Below are positions 1 to 8,555 of a DNA stretch of 64,000 bases, piece by piece (the stretch's first letter is position 1; the number at the start of each line of letters is the position of its first letter). The DNA comes from Sphingomonas crocodyli (GTDB lineage Bacteria > Pseudomonadota > Alphaproteobacteria > Sphingomonadales > Sphingomonadaceae). Location of the stretch: the NCBI RefSeq assembly GCF_004005865.1, contig NZ_SACN01000001.1:2542001-2606000 (forward strand). The letters run 5' to 3'. The notes beneath the pieces are model-generated. The model was given only the letters and a program-made list of their open reading frames with translations, searched no databases and had not been told where the DNA came from. Both the position numbers and the translations under genes were made by a program.

Positions 1-86
1 ACCTCTTCATTGCTATACGCGATATTCCGGTTCTGATCCCGCAGGTTCATCCCGTTGATCGCGGCCTCGATCATGACCTTGGCCAT
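1..86 (-). CDS. N-terminal fragment of a possible DUF849 / beta-keto acid cleavage enzyme
   Basis: Only the first 28 codons are inside the window; the gene runs off the left edge. The protein begins MAKVMIEAAINGMN and continues with a polar segment ending YSNEE. A short 'KVMIEAAING' strand near the N-terminus followed by an S-N-E-E turn resembles the opening of DUF849/BKACE enzymes, which cleave beta-keto acids with acetyl-CoA. I chose the ATG at 86 because a GAGAGAGG run lies six bases upstream; an in-frame ATG at 92 would touch that run. The neighbouring acyl-CoA genes fit such a role, but the fragment is too short for a firm call. Confidence 0.4.
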   Translation of the reverse strand, partial: MAKVMIEAAINGMNLRDQNRNIAYSNEE

Positions 87-353
87 CAACATCCTCTCTC
101 TCGGGCGGCTTTACGGCCGTCTTTTCCGACGCCCCTTTGTCTCACAGCGACGGATCGGGGTGCAAGCCGGGCGCAGATCGCGCACTTTGGCGGAAATCGG
201 CCATAGCGATTTGATTATGCTGGGTTTTAGCTCAGATCGGCGCCCGTCATTGTCGTTCGCGCGCAACTTATGGCGCGAACGCGATATGCGAAGTGGTGGA
301 AGCCGCGCCGATTTGACCCAAAGGCCGCCAGGGTCCATAATCCGGGCTTAGAG

Positions 354-1208
354 ATGGCGCAGACCCAGGCATATCACGAGGCCGACGATTATTCGGTCAA
401 GGTCACCCGCTTCTTCACGGAGCAGCCGGTGAGCTCGGTGATCCGCACGCCCGACAATCATCTGGTCCTGTTCCTGCCGCTCAGCCGGATCGATCCCGGC
501 CAGGCGCGCTGCCCGGAGTTCGGGATCACCGATTATGTGCAGGGCGGATCGATCCGTTTCCGCCCCGCCGGCGTCACCTATGAATGGCGCAACCTGCACG
601 GGCACACCCGCGTCCTGATCCACGGCTTTTCGAACGATCGCATGCATCAGGCGGTCGAGCGCGATTTCGGCTGGACCGACGAACAGCTGGAGCGCGGGCT
701 CGATCTCGCCGGATCGCGGCTGACCCCGCTGATGCTCCACATGCTCGACGAAGTGACCCAGCCCGGCCTCGGCAGCGCCGCCGTCACCGATGCCCTGTCG
801 ACCGTGATGATCTACGAACTGTGCCGCTACCTGTTGAAGGAGCGCGTGCCGGTCGAGGCGAGCGGCGGGCTTTCGAGCCGCCAGCTGGGCCTGATCCGCG
901 ATCGGCTGGAGGATGATCCCGCCGTCGCGCTCGACGAACTGGCGCAGCTCTGCGGCATGGGCACGCGCAACCTGCAGCGGCTGTTCAAGGCCAGCACCGG
1001 CGAAAGCGTGTCGAGCTATGCCCGCCGGCTCCAGATCGCCCGCGCGCGCGCCTTCCTCGACAGCACCGATCTTCCGCTGAAGGAAGTCGCGTTCCGGCTG
1101 GGCTTCACGCACACGAGCAGCTTCAACGCCGCCTTCCGCAAATCGACCTCTCAAACCCCGGCCGACTATCGCCGCCGCACCCGCAAGGGCTACACCGCGC
1201 TCTCCTGA
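354..1208 (+). CDS. AraC-family transcriptional regulator
   Basis: A DNA-binding activator or repressor of about 284 residues. The C-terminal ~100 residues form the two helix-turn-helix AraC domain: LDELAQLCGMGTRNLQRLFK is the first, and the second ends LKEVAFRLGFTHTSSFNAAF followed by the family-typical RKSTSQTPADYRR. The N-terminal two thirds look like a cupin-type sensing domain with no signal peptide. The reading frame is open back to 270, but the ATG at 354 begins the compact MAQTQAYHE sequence and I prefer it; no strong ribosome site decides the matter. It stands beside acyl-CoA, GMC oxidoreductase and dehydrogenase genes, so it may control that island (inference). Its last 19 bases overlap the convergent GT87 gene. 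Confidence 0.88.
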   Translation: MAQTQAYHEADDYSVKVTRFFTEQPVSSVIRTPDNHLVLFLPLSRIDPGQARCPEFGITDYVQGGSIRFRPAGVTYEWRNLHGHTRVLIHGFSNDRMHQAVERDFGWTDEQLERGLDLAGSRLTPLMLHMLDEVTQPGLGSAAVTDALSTVMIYELCRYLLKERVPVEASGGLSSRQLGLIRDRLEDDPAVALDELAQLCGMGTRNLQRLFKASTGESVSSYARRLQIARARAFLDSTDLPLKEVAFRLGFTHTSSFNAAFRKSTSQTPADYRRRTRKGYTALS

Positions 1209-2359
1209 GGGCTGGCATGGCGCACCTGCACCCATAAGGCGCCCAGCAGAACCAGCGGCGCCACCCCCACCGGGATCGCCCCGAACGCGATCATCCTTCC
1301 GGGCAGCAGATAAGCAACGCACAGCACCGGCGCCTCCCACGCCGCCAGCCGCCGCCAGCGCGTCGCCAGCGTCAGCCCGAAACCGAGCGTCGCGACCGTC
1401 ATGTCATAATCGAACGCATAAGGCAGTATCAGGAAGGTCGCGGTCGCCGCGATGAACGCCAGATCCCCCGCCCCCGCCTTGCGCGCCCGCCATAGCAGCG
1501 CCAGCGCCGCGAGCGCCGTCGCCGCCTGCACCGCGATACCCAGCATCGCCGGATAACCGCGCAAAGCGACGAGGGTGGTCGGCATCATCCGGAAATAGAG
1601 CTGATCCCCCGGCGCCTCCAGGATCGCGCGCTGCGTCTCGGGCGCCTTGGTCAGATAATCGATCCAGATGCCGGTCCCAAACAAAGCCGCGCTCACCGCC
1701 ACGATCGCCAGCGTGCCCGCCACCGCCACGCCCAAAGCGGTCCACCGCCGCCGCGCGATCCAGATGATCGGGATCAGCAGCCCCAGATGCGGTTTCACCG
1801 TCAGCAAAGCGGCGGAGAGCCCCGCTTGCCCCTGCCGCCGGTCCATCGCGGCGAAGGCGAACAGCCACAAAGCCCCCGCCAGCAGCCCATATTGCCCCGC
1901 CCAGATGTTGATCAGCGCGCCGGGCGTCAGCGCCGCCATCCAGAGCGGCAGCCCGCGCATGAACGGCCGCGCGGCGATCAGGAACAGGCCCGTCGTCGCC
2001 ACCAGCCACGTCGCCAGTGCCGCCGGATAGGGCAGCAGCGACAGCAGGGCGGCCGGGATCAGGCTCTGCGGCGGATAGGAATAATTGTGCGGCAACAGCC
2101 CCGCAAACATCCCCCGCGCCGCTGCCCAATAGGCTTGCGGATCGTAAAGGATGTCGAGCCGCCCGCCCCAGGCGAGCTTGCCACCCACCCAAATGTTCAC
2201 GAAATCGCGCCCGATCAGGACGCCATGTTCGGGCACGAGAAGCCCCCGCAGATGCCCGATATCGAACGCGAACAGCAGCAGAGTGGAGACGGTGCCCGCA
2301 AACCACAGCACCGCGACCGCCCCCGTCGGCGCGGCGTCCGGCCCCCGTGCGTCCGACAC
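1190..2359 (-). CDS. GT87-type (DUF2029) integral membrane glycosyltransferase
   Basis: A 389-residue polytopic membrane protein with about ten hydrophobic segments. Family marks of the GT-C fold GT87/DUF2029 proteins (alpha-mannosyltransferases using polyprenyl-phosphate-mannose): an early RDFVNIWVGGKLAW loop carrying the acidic residue after the first membrane helix, then DILYDPQAY, and the conserved LLTVKPHLGLLIP segment. The substrate cannot be read from sequence. It is the last gene of a leftward run after the acyl-CoA ligase (17 bases between them) and overlaps the 3' end of the convergent AraC gene by 19 bases. Its link to the lipid genes upstream may be only positional. Confidence 0.8.
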   Translation of the reverse strand: MSDARGPDAAPTGAVAVLWFAGTVSTLLLFAFDIGHLRGLLVPEHGVLIGRDFVNIWVGGKLAWGGRLDILYDPQAYWAAARGMFAGLLPHNYSYPPQSLIPAALLSLLPYPAALATWLVATTGLFLIAARPFMRGLPLWMAALTPGALINIWAGQYGLLAGALWLFAFAAMDRRQGQAGLSAALLTVKPHLGLLIPIIWIARRRWTALGVAVAGTLAIVAVSAALFGTGIWIDYLTKAPETQRAILEAPGDQLYFRMMPTTLVALRGYPAMLGIAVQAATALAALALLWRARKAGAGDLAFIAATATFLILPYAFDYDMTVATLGFGLTLATRWRRLAAWEAPVLCVAYLLPGRMIAFGAIPVGVAPLVLLGALWVQVRHASPQESAV

Positions 2360-2376
2360 CTGTGCGTGCGGCTCGA

Positions 2377-4209
2377 TCAGGCGCCTGCCCCCGCAGCAAA
2401 GCGCGCGCGGACCGCCTCGGTCACGGCGCGGCGGTCGATCTTCGCATTGGCAGTGCGATCGAACGGATCGGGCTGCACCACATAATCGCGCGGTGCCTTA
2501 TAATCGGCCAGCCGCGCGCGGACATGCGCGTCGAGCGCCTGCGTATCGATCGCCACCCCCGGCTGCGCCGCGATGGCCGCGACCACGCGTTCGCCCAGCC
2601 GATCGTCCGGCACGCCGACCGCGACAACCTCACGCACGTCCGGGTGGGTCGACAAGGCGGCCTCCACCTCGGCGCAATAGACATTCTCGCCGCCGGTGAT
2701 GATCATCTGCGTCTTGCGGTCGACGAGGTGGAGATAGCCCTCCGCATCGAAGCGCCCGACATCGCCGGTCAGCAGCCAGCCGTCGACGATCTTCGCGGCG
2801 GTCGCCTCCGCATTGCCGAAATAGCCCTGCATGACGACCGATCCGCGCATCGCGATCTCGCCCGTTTCGCCCTGCGGCAGCGGCTGCGCCTGATCATCAA
2901 CGATGCGGATGTCGGTCAGCGGGTTGGGCCGCCCGACGGCGCCCGGCCGCGCGGCCAGATCGGGGCCGCCGATATTGGTGCCGGCGCCGTTGCTCTCGGT
3001 CATGCCATAGCCCATGCCGATCGTGCAGCCAGGCAGCTTTTCCTTCATCTCGCGCACCAGATTGTCGGGGAAAGGCGCGCCGCCCGCGCCGATCGACCGC
3101 AAGCAGCTCAGGTCATGATCGGCGAAGATCGGGGAGCGGAGAATGTCCCACATCATCGTCGGCACGCAGCCGATCGATTCGATCCGATGCTCGGCGATCA
3201 GGCGGATCGCTTCTTCCGGATCCCAGCGCGACAGGCGGTGGATACGCCCGCCCTGCGCCAGCGCGCGCAGATAGACATTGTGCAGCCCGCTGACGTGGAA
3301 CAGCGGGGCGATCATCAGGTTCGCGCTCTGCCGCGCGAGCATCGCGTCCGCCGCCGGCCCCATCGCCGCGCGGATCATCTCGGTCCCCACCGCATTGGCG
3401 AACACGCTGACCGACAGCCCCGCGAGCATGCTGCGATGCGCGAGCGCCGCGCCCTTGGGCCGGCCGGTCGTGCCCGACGTGAACATCATCGCCGCCAGCT
3501 CACCCGGATCGGCGGGCCGCGCGAAGAAGGGGGTTTCGGGAATGGCCGCGATCAGATCGGCATAGGATGCGACGCCGGGCAGATCGCCGTCCGTAGCGAT
3601 GAGAGGCACATTCATCCTCCCCCGCCAGGGGGAGGTGTCGCCGGAGGCGACGGAGGGGGAGGACGGCGATGATCCAGAGGTTTCGTGTCCTCCCCCTCCG
3701 TCAGCTACGCTGCCACCTCCCCCTGGCGGGGGAGGATTAGAGGAAGCCAACAGCCGCGCGATCCGCTTGCCGTCAGCGATCACGAGCGCGCAGTCGGTAT
3801 CCTCGATCGCGCGGGCGATCTCGCCGCCCGTCCCCCGGCTGTTGATCAGCACGCCGACGCCGCCCAGCATCGTGACCGCCGTAAAGCTGGTCAGATATTC
3901 GCGGCAATTCTGCATCACGATTCCGACGCGGCTGCCCGCCCCCACCCCGAAACGATCGCGCAACGCCACCGCCAGCCGCGCGGATTCGGCAAAGATGTCG
4001 GCATAGGTGAAGGTCGTGTCGCCATCGACGAACAGGATGCGATCGCCATAGGTGTCGAGCGCCTGTTGGTAGAAATCGGGCAGCGTGCGCGCGAAGCCGC
4101 GGAACAGGCGCAGCGGCTGGCCATCGACCATTTCGGTCACCATTTCCCAATCGCTGCCGGGCGCCATCACGCGGCGTATCGCCTCGGCCCTGTCGATCGC
4201 TCCGCTCAT
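2377..4209 (-). CDS. AMP-forming acyl-CoA synthetase with an in-frame palindromic repeat insertion
   Basis: Activates a carboxylic (probably fatty or cyclic) acid to its CoA thioester through an acyl-adenylate. Seen: the P-loop-like A3 motif FTSGTTGRPKG at about residues 243-253, GYGMTESNG (A5), the GWLLTGDVGRFDAEGYLHLVDR block (A7/A8) and a C-terminal domain whose expected catalytic lysine is in the TANAKIDRRAV segment. At 610 residues it is longer than the roughly 540-570 usual for the family. The excess is residues about 158-199, a Pro/Gly/Ser-rich stretch encoded entirely by a family B palindromic repeat (3614-3736, 123 bp, 41 codons, no stop). It falls in a linker before the A3 motif, away from catalytic blocks. 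Start 11 bases after the GMC gene, so co-transcribed with it. Confidence 0.9.
   Translation of the reverse strand: MSGAIDRAEAIRRVMAPGSDWEMVTEMVDGQPLRLFRGFARTLPDFYQQALDTYGDRILFVDGDTTFTYADIFAESARLAVALRDRFGVGAGSRVGIVMQNCREYLTSFTAVTMLGGVGVLINSRGTGGEIARAIEDTDCALVIADGKRIARLLASSNPPPPGGGGSVADGGGGHETSGSSPSSPSVASGDTSPWRGRMNVPLIATDGDLPGVASYADLIAAIPETPFFARPADPGELAAMMFTSGTTGRPKGAALAHRSMLAGLSVSVFANAVGTEMIRAAMGPAADAMLARQSANLMIAPLFHVSGLHNVYLRALAQGGRIHRLSRWDPEEAIRLIAEHRIESIGCVPTMMWDILRSPIFADHDLSCLRSIGAGGAPFPDNLVREMKEKLPGCTIGMGYGMTESNGAGTNIGGPDLAARPGAVGRPNPLTDIRIVDDQAQPLPQGETGEIAMRGSVVMQGYFGNAEATAAKIVDGWLLTGDVGRFDAEGYLHLVDRKTQMIITGGENVYCAEVEAALSTHPDVREVVAVGVPDDRLGERVVAAIAAQPGVAIDTQALDAHVRARLADYKAPRDYVVQPDPFDRTANAKIDRRAVTEAVRARFAAGAGA
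3614..3736. repeat. Family B palindromic repeat, copy 1, inside a coding sequence
   Basis: Outer arms ATCCTCCCCCGCCAGG and CCTGGCGGGGGAGGAT are inverted. Each arm continues into its own small stem-loop (GTCGCC-GGA-GGCGAC on the left; a degenerate CAGCTACGCTG on the right) and a CCTCCCCCTCC inner arm. The 123 bp length is a multiple of three and the leftward frame has no stop, so the acyl-CoA synthetase reads through it. The other copies in the window are 124-126 bp and intergenic. Confidence 0.93.
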
Positions 4210-4220
4210 GCCCCGTCTCC

Positions 4221-5828
4221 CTATTCGATCCCGCGCCCGGCGACCAGCGCCGCCGCCCGCTCGCCGATCATCATCGCGGCCGCGCCCGTATTGCCGTTCA
4301 CCAGTTCGGGCGCGACGCTCATGTCCGCGACGCGCAAGCCGCCGATCCCCTTCACGCGCAGCTGTGGATCGGTGACGGCATCGGCGTCGCTGCCCATCCG
4401 GCAGGTGCCGCAGACGTGGTAGTGATTGCCCACGGTCGCGCGGATATGTTTGGCGATCTGCGCGCGGCTCGTCACCGCCGGTCCCGGCCCGACCTCCGCC
4501 TCGATCAACGTCGCGAGCGCCGGCTGCGCGGCCAGTTCGCGCATCCGCAGCGTCGCGTCGATCAGCGCCTCCATATCGCGCGCATCCTCGAAATAGCGCG
4601 GATCGATCACCGGCGGCGCGAACGGATCGGCCGAACGCAGCCGCACTTCGCCCCGGCTCTTGGGCCGCCCTTCGTTGATCCCCAGCGCGAAACCGTGCCG
4701 ATCGGGCAGCAGCCCCAGCGGCCCGCGCCGTTCGCCGCGCAGCATGCCCGCGACGAACAGCTGGAAATCGGGATGGCTGAGCGCCGGATCGCTGCGGAAG
4801 AAGCCGCCATAATTGCCGGTCCCCTCCGCCAGGAAACCGCCCCGCCCGAACAGATAATGCGCAACCTCGATCGCGCCCTGCACCGGCTTCAGATAGTTAT
4901 AGGCGGTGACCGGCGCGTTGACCGTGTAGGTCAGGACATAGGCCGTGTGGTTCTGCAGATTGCGCCCCACCTGCGGGCGATCGAGCACCACGGGAATGCC
5001 CAGCGCCTTGAGCGCATCGCCATCGCCGATCCCCGATTGCAGCAGCAGCTTCGGGCTGTTGATCGCCCCGCCCGACAGGATCACTTCGCCCTCCGCGCGG
5101 ATCGTCTCGATCCGGCGGTCGCGCGCCACCTCGATCCCGACCGCCCGATCGCCCTCGACGATCACGCGCAGCACGGTCGCGTCGGCCATCACCGTCAGAT
5201 TGGGGCGATGGCTCAATATGCCCGGATAGGCGCTCGCGGTGCTGGCGCGGCGGCCCCTGGCGATGAACCAGTCATAATGGCCCATGCCGTCGGGTTCGGG
5301 CACCGACAGATCGTCCAGCCGCGCATAGCCCGCCTGCGCCATCGCCTCGGCCGCCGCGTGGATGATCCCCAGCCGCGATCCGCCGCGCACCACCGACATC
5401 GGGCCACCATTCCCGTGCCAGCGCCCGCCGCCCCGCGCGCTGCGCTCCAGCTTGCGGAACCACGGCAAGACCTCGTCATAGCTCCAGCCATCGGCGCCGA
5501 GCGCGCGCCAATGGTCGAACTCATGCGCAAAGCCGCGCGAATAGCACATGCCGTTGATCGCACTCCCGCCGCCCAGCACCCGCGCCTGCGTCATCGACAA
5601 GGCACGTCCGTTCAGCGCCGCCTGCGGCTCGGTCATATAGCCCCAGCCGTTGCGCGGATCATAAGCGACGCGGAAGATCATGCCGGGGATCGTCGACAGC
5701 AGCCCCGCATCGCGCCGCCCCGCCTCGACCAGCAGCACGCGGACGTCGGGATCGTCAGACAGGCGCGATGCGACGATGCAGCCGCTGCTGCCCCCGCCGA
5801 CCACGATATGATCATATCCCGCCGTCAC
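4221..5828 (-). CDS. GMC-family FAD-dependent oxidoreductase (choline/alcohol dehydrogenase-like)
   Basis: Oxidises an alcohol to an aldehyde or ketone using FAD. The 535-residue protein opens with the dinucleotide-binding motif VVGGGSSGCIVASRLS and the acidic end of the second strand (LLVEAG). It has the GMC signature block ARVLGGGSAINGMCYSRG near residues 83-100, the second signature GGAINSPKLLLQSGIG, and C-terminal NHYHVCGTCRMG plus NGNTGAAAMMIGERAA, which hold the active-site histidine and asparagine. Length and motif order match choline-dehydrogenase-type GMC enzymes, but substrates vary widely. It is the first gene of the leftward operon with the acyl-CoA ligase, suggesting alcohol to acid to acyl-CoA conversion (inference). 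Confidence 0.92.
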   Translation of the reverse strand: MTAGYDHIVVGGGSSGCIVASRLSDDPDVRVLLVEAGRRDAGLLSTIPGMIFRVAYDPRNGWGYMTEPQAALNGRALSMTQARVLGGGSAINGMCYSRGFAHEFDHWRALGADGWSYDEVLPWFRKLERSARGGGRWHGNGGPMSVVRGGSRLGIIHAAAEAMAQAGYARLDDLSVPEPDGMGHYDWFIARGRRASTASAYPGILSHRPNLTVMADATVLRVIVEGDRAVGIEVARDRRIETIRAEGEVILSGGAINSPKLLLQSGIGDGDALKALGIPVVLDRPQVGRNLQNHTAYVLTYTVNAPVTAYNYLKPVQGAIEVAHYLFGRGGFLAEGTGNYGGFFRSDPALSHPDFQLFVAGMLRGERRGPLGLLPDRHGFALGINEGRPKSRGEVRLRSADPFAPPVIDPRYFEDARDMEALIDATLRMRELAAQPALATLIEAEVGPGPAVTSRAQIAKHIRATVGNHYHVCGTCRMGSDADAVTDPQLRVKGIGGLRVADMSVAPELVNGNTGAAAMMIGERAAALVAGRGIE

Positions 5829-5906
5829 CGGCCTCTCCCTTATTGTTTTCTCGTCGCCGCCACCCCCTTGACATCGCGGTCGCGGGACGGTGGAAGCGGC
5901 TCAACG

Positions 5907-5928
5907 GTAAAAGAGCAAACTCTTTTAC
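5907..5928. promoter_or_regulatory. Perfect 9-bp inverted repeat in the divergent promoter region
   Basis: GTAAAAGAG and CTCTTTTAC are perfect inverted 9-mers separated by CAAA, placed between the divergently read GMC gene (start 5828) and the acyl-CoA dehydrogenase (start 5960). A dyad of this size in an AT-rich patch of a GC-rich intergenic region is typical of a dimeric repressor operator such as TetR or GntR. No regulator of that kind is adjacent; the nearest regulator is the AraC gene at 354. The assignment as operator is inference. Confidence 0.5.
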
Positions 5929-5959
5929 TCGGGACAATGGTCAGAGGCGTTTAGGCGAC

Positions 5960-7162
5960 ATGGATTTCCGCTACACAGAAGAAGATGAAATCTTCCGGCA
6001 GGACGTGCGCGCCGGGCTGCGCGCCATCCTTCCCGCCGACATTCGCGAGCGCCAGCGGCTGACGACGACGATGAATTCGGACACGCACGATCAGCGTGAC
6101 TGGTTCAAGCTGCTCGACGACAAGGGCTGGTCGGTCCCCGCCTGGCCGGTCGAATATGGCGGCACCGGCTGGAGCGCGATCCGCAAATACATCTTCGAAG
6201 ACGAGATGTATCTGGCGAGCGCGCCCGAATTCCAGTGGACCGGCACCCACATGGTCGGCCCGGTCATCTACACCTTCGGCAACGATGCGCAGAAGGCGCG
6301 CTTCCTGCCCGAAATCCGGCGCGGCACCCATATCTGGTGTCAAGGCTTCTCCGAACCCGGCTCCGGCTCCGACCTCGCCTCGCTGCGCACCCACGCGAAG
6401 CTCGAAGGCGACAAATATATCGTCAACGGCCAGAAGATCTGGACCAGCACGGCTTACGAGGCCGACTGGGGCTTCTTCCTGGTCAAGACCGATCTGACCG
6501 TGAAGCCGCAGGCGGGGATCAGCTTCCTGCTGATCGACATGAAATCCCCCGGCATCACCGTGCGCCGCATCCCGCAGATCAACGATGAGGAGCATCTGTG
6601 CGAGGTGTTCCTCGATAACGTGGAAGTGCCCGCCGAAAACCTCGTCGGCACGCCCGGCAAGGGATGGACCTCGGCCAAGTTCCTGCTGGAGCATGAGCGG
6701 ACATCGAGCGCCTTCATCTTCTGGAACAAGCGCGAACTGCGCCGCGCGCGGATGATCGCCGACGATATCGTGCACGATGGCCGCCCGCTGTCGCAGTCGC
6801 CCGCCTTTGCCGGTCGCCTGGCACGGCTGGAGGCCGATCTGGCCGCGCTCGAATGGTCGGTGCTGCGCGTGCTGGCGAACGAATCGCACGGCTTCGATGC
6901 CTCGGTCGCCTCGTCGATCCTGAAGCTGCGCGGATCGGAGATGCAGCAGGCGACGACCGAGATTCAGGTCGATCTGCTCGCCACCCGCGGCCTGCGCGCT
7001 TATGTGCCCGGCCGCGATCAGCCCGCGCCCAGCCTGCCCGACTGGCCCGAATATGTGCCGGGCCGCACCGCGATCGCCACGATCATGCGCGCCGCCACTC
7101 TCTACGGCGGCACCAAGCAGGTGCAGAAGAACATCCTCGCCAAGCTCGCCTTCGGCCTCTGA
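5960..7162 (+). CDS. Acyl-CoA dehydrogenase, probable FAD-anchoring subunit
   Basis: A 400-residue flavoprotein of the acyl-CoA dehydrogenase family that would introduce an alpha-beta double bond in an acyl-CoA. Seen: MDFRYTEEDEIFRQDVR N-terminal helix, CQGFSEPGSGSDLASLRT (flavin/substrate loop) and KIWTSTAYEADW. The C-terminal part ends YGGTKQVQKNILAKLAFGL, a form of the GGT-x-x-Q-x-x-I FAD-contacting motif. The usual E-x-P-x-x-R catalytic segment is not evident. The frame is open further upstream, but the ATG at 5960 starts the family-typical N-terminus. The partner dehydrogenase begins 14 bases downstream; together they resemble actinobacterial alpha2beta2 FadE pairs. Confidence 0.93.
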   Translation: MDFRYTEEDEIFRQDVRAGLRAILPADIRERQRLTTTMNSDTHDQRDWFKLLDDKGWSVPAWPVEYGGTGWSAIRKYIFEDEMYLASAPEFQWTGTHMVGPVIYTFGNDAQKARFLPEIRRGTHIWCQGFSEPGSGSDLASLRTHAKLEGDKYIVNGQKIWTSTAYEADWGFFLVKTDLTVKPQAGISFLLIDMKSPGITVRRIPQINDEEHLCEVFLDNVEVPAENLVGTPGKGWTSAKFLLEHERTSSAFIFWNKRELRRARMIADDIVHDGRPLSQSPAFAGRLARLEADLAALEWSVLRVLANESHGFDASVASSILKLRGSEMQQATTEIQVDLLATRGLRAYVPGRDQPAPSLPDWPEYVPGRTAIATIMRAATLYGGTKQVQKNILAKLAFGL

Positions 7163-7176
7163 ACGGAAACGCCCAG

Positions 7177-8292
7177 ATGAACTTCGATTATAGCGAGATG
7201 CAGCAGATGCTGCTCGACAGCGCCGAGCGGCTGATGAAGGAGCGCGGGCAGGTCGAAAAATGGCGCGAACGCCGCCATATCGACAACGGCCTCGACGCCG
7301 ATGGCTGGGCGCAGTTCGCCGAGCTTGGCTGGCTGATGCTGCCGATACCCGAGGAAGCCGGAGGCCTGGGCGGCACGATGGAGGACGTCGCCCTGCTTAA
7401 CATCGCGCTGGGCAAGGGGCTGGCGACCGAACCCTATATCAACAGCGTGGTCCTGTGTGCCCACATCCTCGCGCAGGCGGGCGGCGCGCAGGAGGCTCTG
7501 CTGGGCGGGATTGCGGGCGGCGAGGCTTTGGTCGCGCTTGCCCATGCCGAGATCGGCGACCGCTACGATATCGATACGCCGCGCGCGACCACGGCGGTGC
7601 ATGACGGCAACGGCTATCGGATCGACGGCGCCAAGTCGGTGATCTTCGACGCGCCGTCCGCCACCCACTTCATCGTCAGCGCCGATCTCGCCGATGCGGG
7701 CACATCGCTGTTCGTGGTCGATGCGGGTGCTGCGGGCCTCGGCCTCTCCAGCTATCCGCTGGTCGATGGCACCCGCGCGGCAGACCTACGCTTCGAGGGC
7801 GTGACGGTCGATGCCGACGCGCTGCTGGCGTCCGGCGCCGAGGCGACCGACCTCCTCTTCGCCGCGACCGATCGCGCTGCGATCGCCGCGGTCGCGCAGG
7901 CGGTGGGATCGATGGAGGCGTGCCTCGATCTCTGCTCGGCGTACATGAAGGAGCGCAAGCAGTTCGGGCAGCCGATCGGCAATTTCCAGTCGCTCCAGCA
8001 TATGATCGTCGACATGCTGGTGGCGACCCACCAGTCGCGCTCCGCCCTCTACGGCGCGCTCGCCTCGCTCGACGGCGAAGCGCAGGCGCGCATCCGCGCC
8101 ATCTCCGCCGCCAAGGTGGTGATGGGCGAGGCGAGCCAGCTCGTCATGCGCCACGGCGTCCAGATCCACGGCGGCTACGGCGTGACCGATGAATATGCGA
8201 TCAGCCATCATTACCGGCGGCTGCTGTCGCTGGAGAAGGCTTACGGGGATATCGAGTATCATGTGGCGCGGCTGGCAGCGGCGCACCACTGA
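7177..8292 (+). CDS. Acyl-CoA dehydrogenase, probable partner subunit
   Basis: A second acyl-CoA dehydrogenase of 371 residues, translated 14 bases after the first and so in one operon with it. Seen: MNFDYSEMQQMLLDSAERLM at the N-terminus, CSAYMKERKQFGQPIGNFQ (the family's E-R-x-Q-F-G-x-P-I signature) and QIHGGYGVTDEY near the C-terminus, where the catalytic base region lies. The middle FAD-loop motif is weaker than in its neighbour. Two unequal adjacent dehydrogenases with complementary motifs are typical of heterotetrameric enzymes acting on bulky acyl-CoAs such as steroid side chains or rings (family knowledge); the substrate here is unknown. Confidence 0.92.
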   Translation: MNFDYSEMQQMLLDSAERLMKERGQVEKWRERRHIDNGLDADGWAQFAELGWLMLPIPEEAGGLGGTMEDVALLNIALGKGLATEPYINSVVLCAHILAQAGGAQEALLGGIAGGEALVALAHAEIGDRYDIDTPRATTAVHDGNGYRIDGAKSVIFDAPSATHFIVSADLADAGTSLFVVDAGAAGLGLSSYPLVDGTRAADLRFEGVTVDADALLASGAEATDLLFAATDRAAIAAVAQAVGSMEACLDLCSAYMKERKQFGQPIGNFQSLQHMIVDMLVATHQSRSALYGALASLDGEAQARIRAISAAKVVMGEASQLVMRHGVQIHGGYGVTDEYAISHHYRRLLSLEKAYGDIEYHVARLAAAHH

Positions 8293-8302
8293 GGCACGCA
8301 AA

Positions 8303-8428
8303 ATCCTCCCCCGCCAGGGGGAGGTGTCAGCGTAGCTGACGGAGGGGGAGGACACGGCTAACTCCGGGCTGGTCGCCGCCCTCCCCCTCCGTCGCCTTCG
8401 GCGCCACCTCCCCCTGGCGGGGGAGGAT
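8303..8428. repeat. Family B palindromic repeat, copy 2
   Basis: Intergenic 126 bp element just after the acyl-CoA dehydrogenase stop codon. Outer arms as in copy 1; left inner stem-loop GTCAGCGTAGCTGAC, right inner stem-loop GTCGCCTTCGGCGCC, so it is oriented opposite to copy 1. Confidence 0.93.
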
Positions 8429-8555
8429 AAGAGGCGACGAACCACGGAGAGGAGTGTGGCGCAAAAGCCCCGCTTCCCTGCCCCCAAGCCACCCTCCCCT
8501 TGCCTTTCCCCCGTCCCGAGCGCACATGCGCCGGCTCGAAAGGATATCAGGACCA

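Noticed and set aside
2017..3672. 551-codon open frame antisense to the acyl-CoA synthetase
   Set aside because: It is Arg/Ala/Pro/His-rich shadow sequence typical of GC-rich codon bias and the opposite strand has clear family motifs.
5868..5873. TTGACA as a -35 promoter box ahead of the acyl-CoA dehydrogenase
   Set aside because: No convincing -10 hexamer at about 17 bases distance.
4416..5954. 512-codon open frame antisense to the GMC oxidoreductase
   Set aside because: Composition is that of a shadow frame and the opposite strand encodes an intact GMC enzyme.
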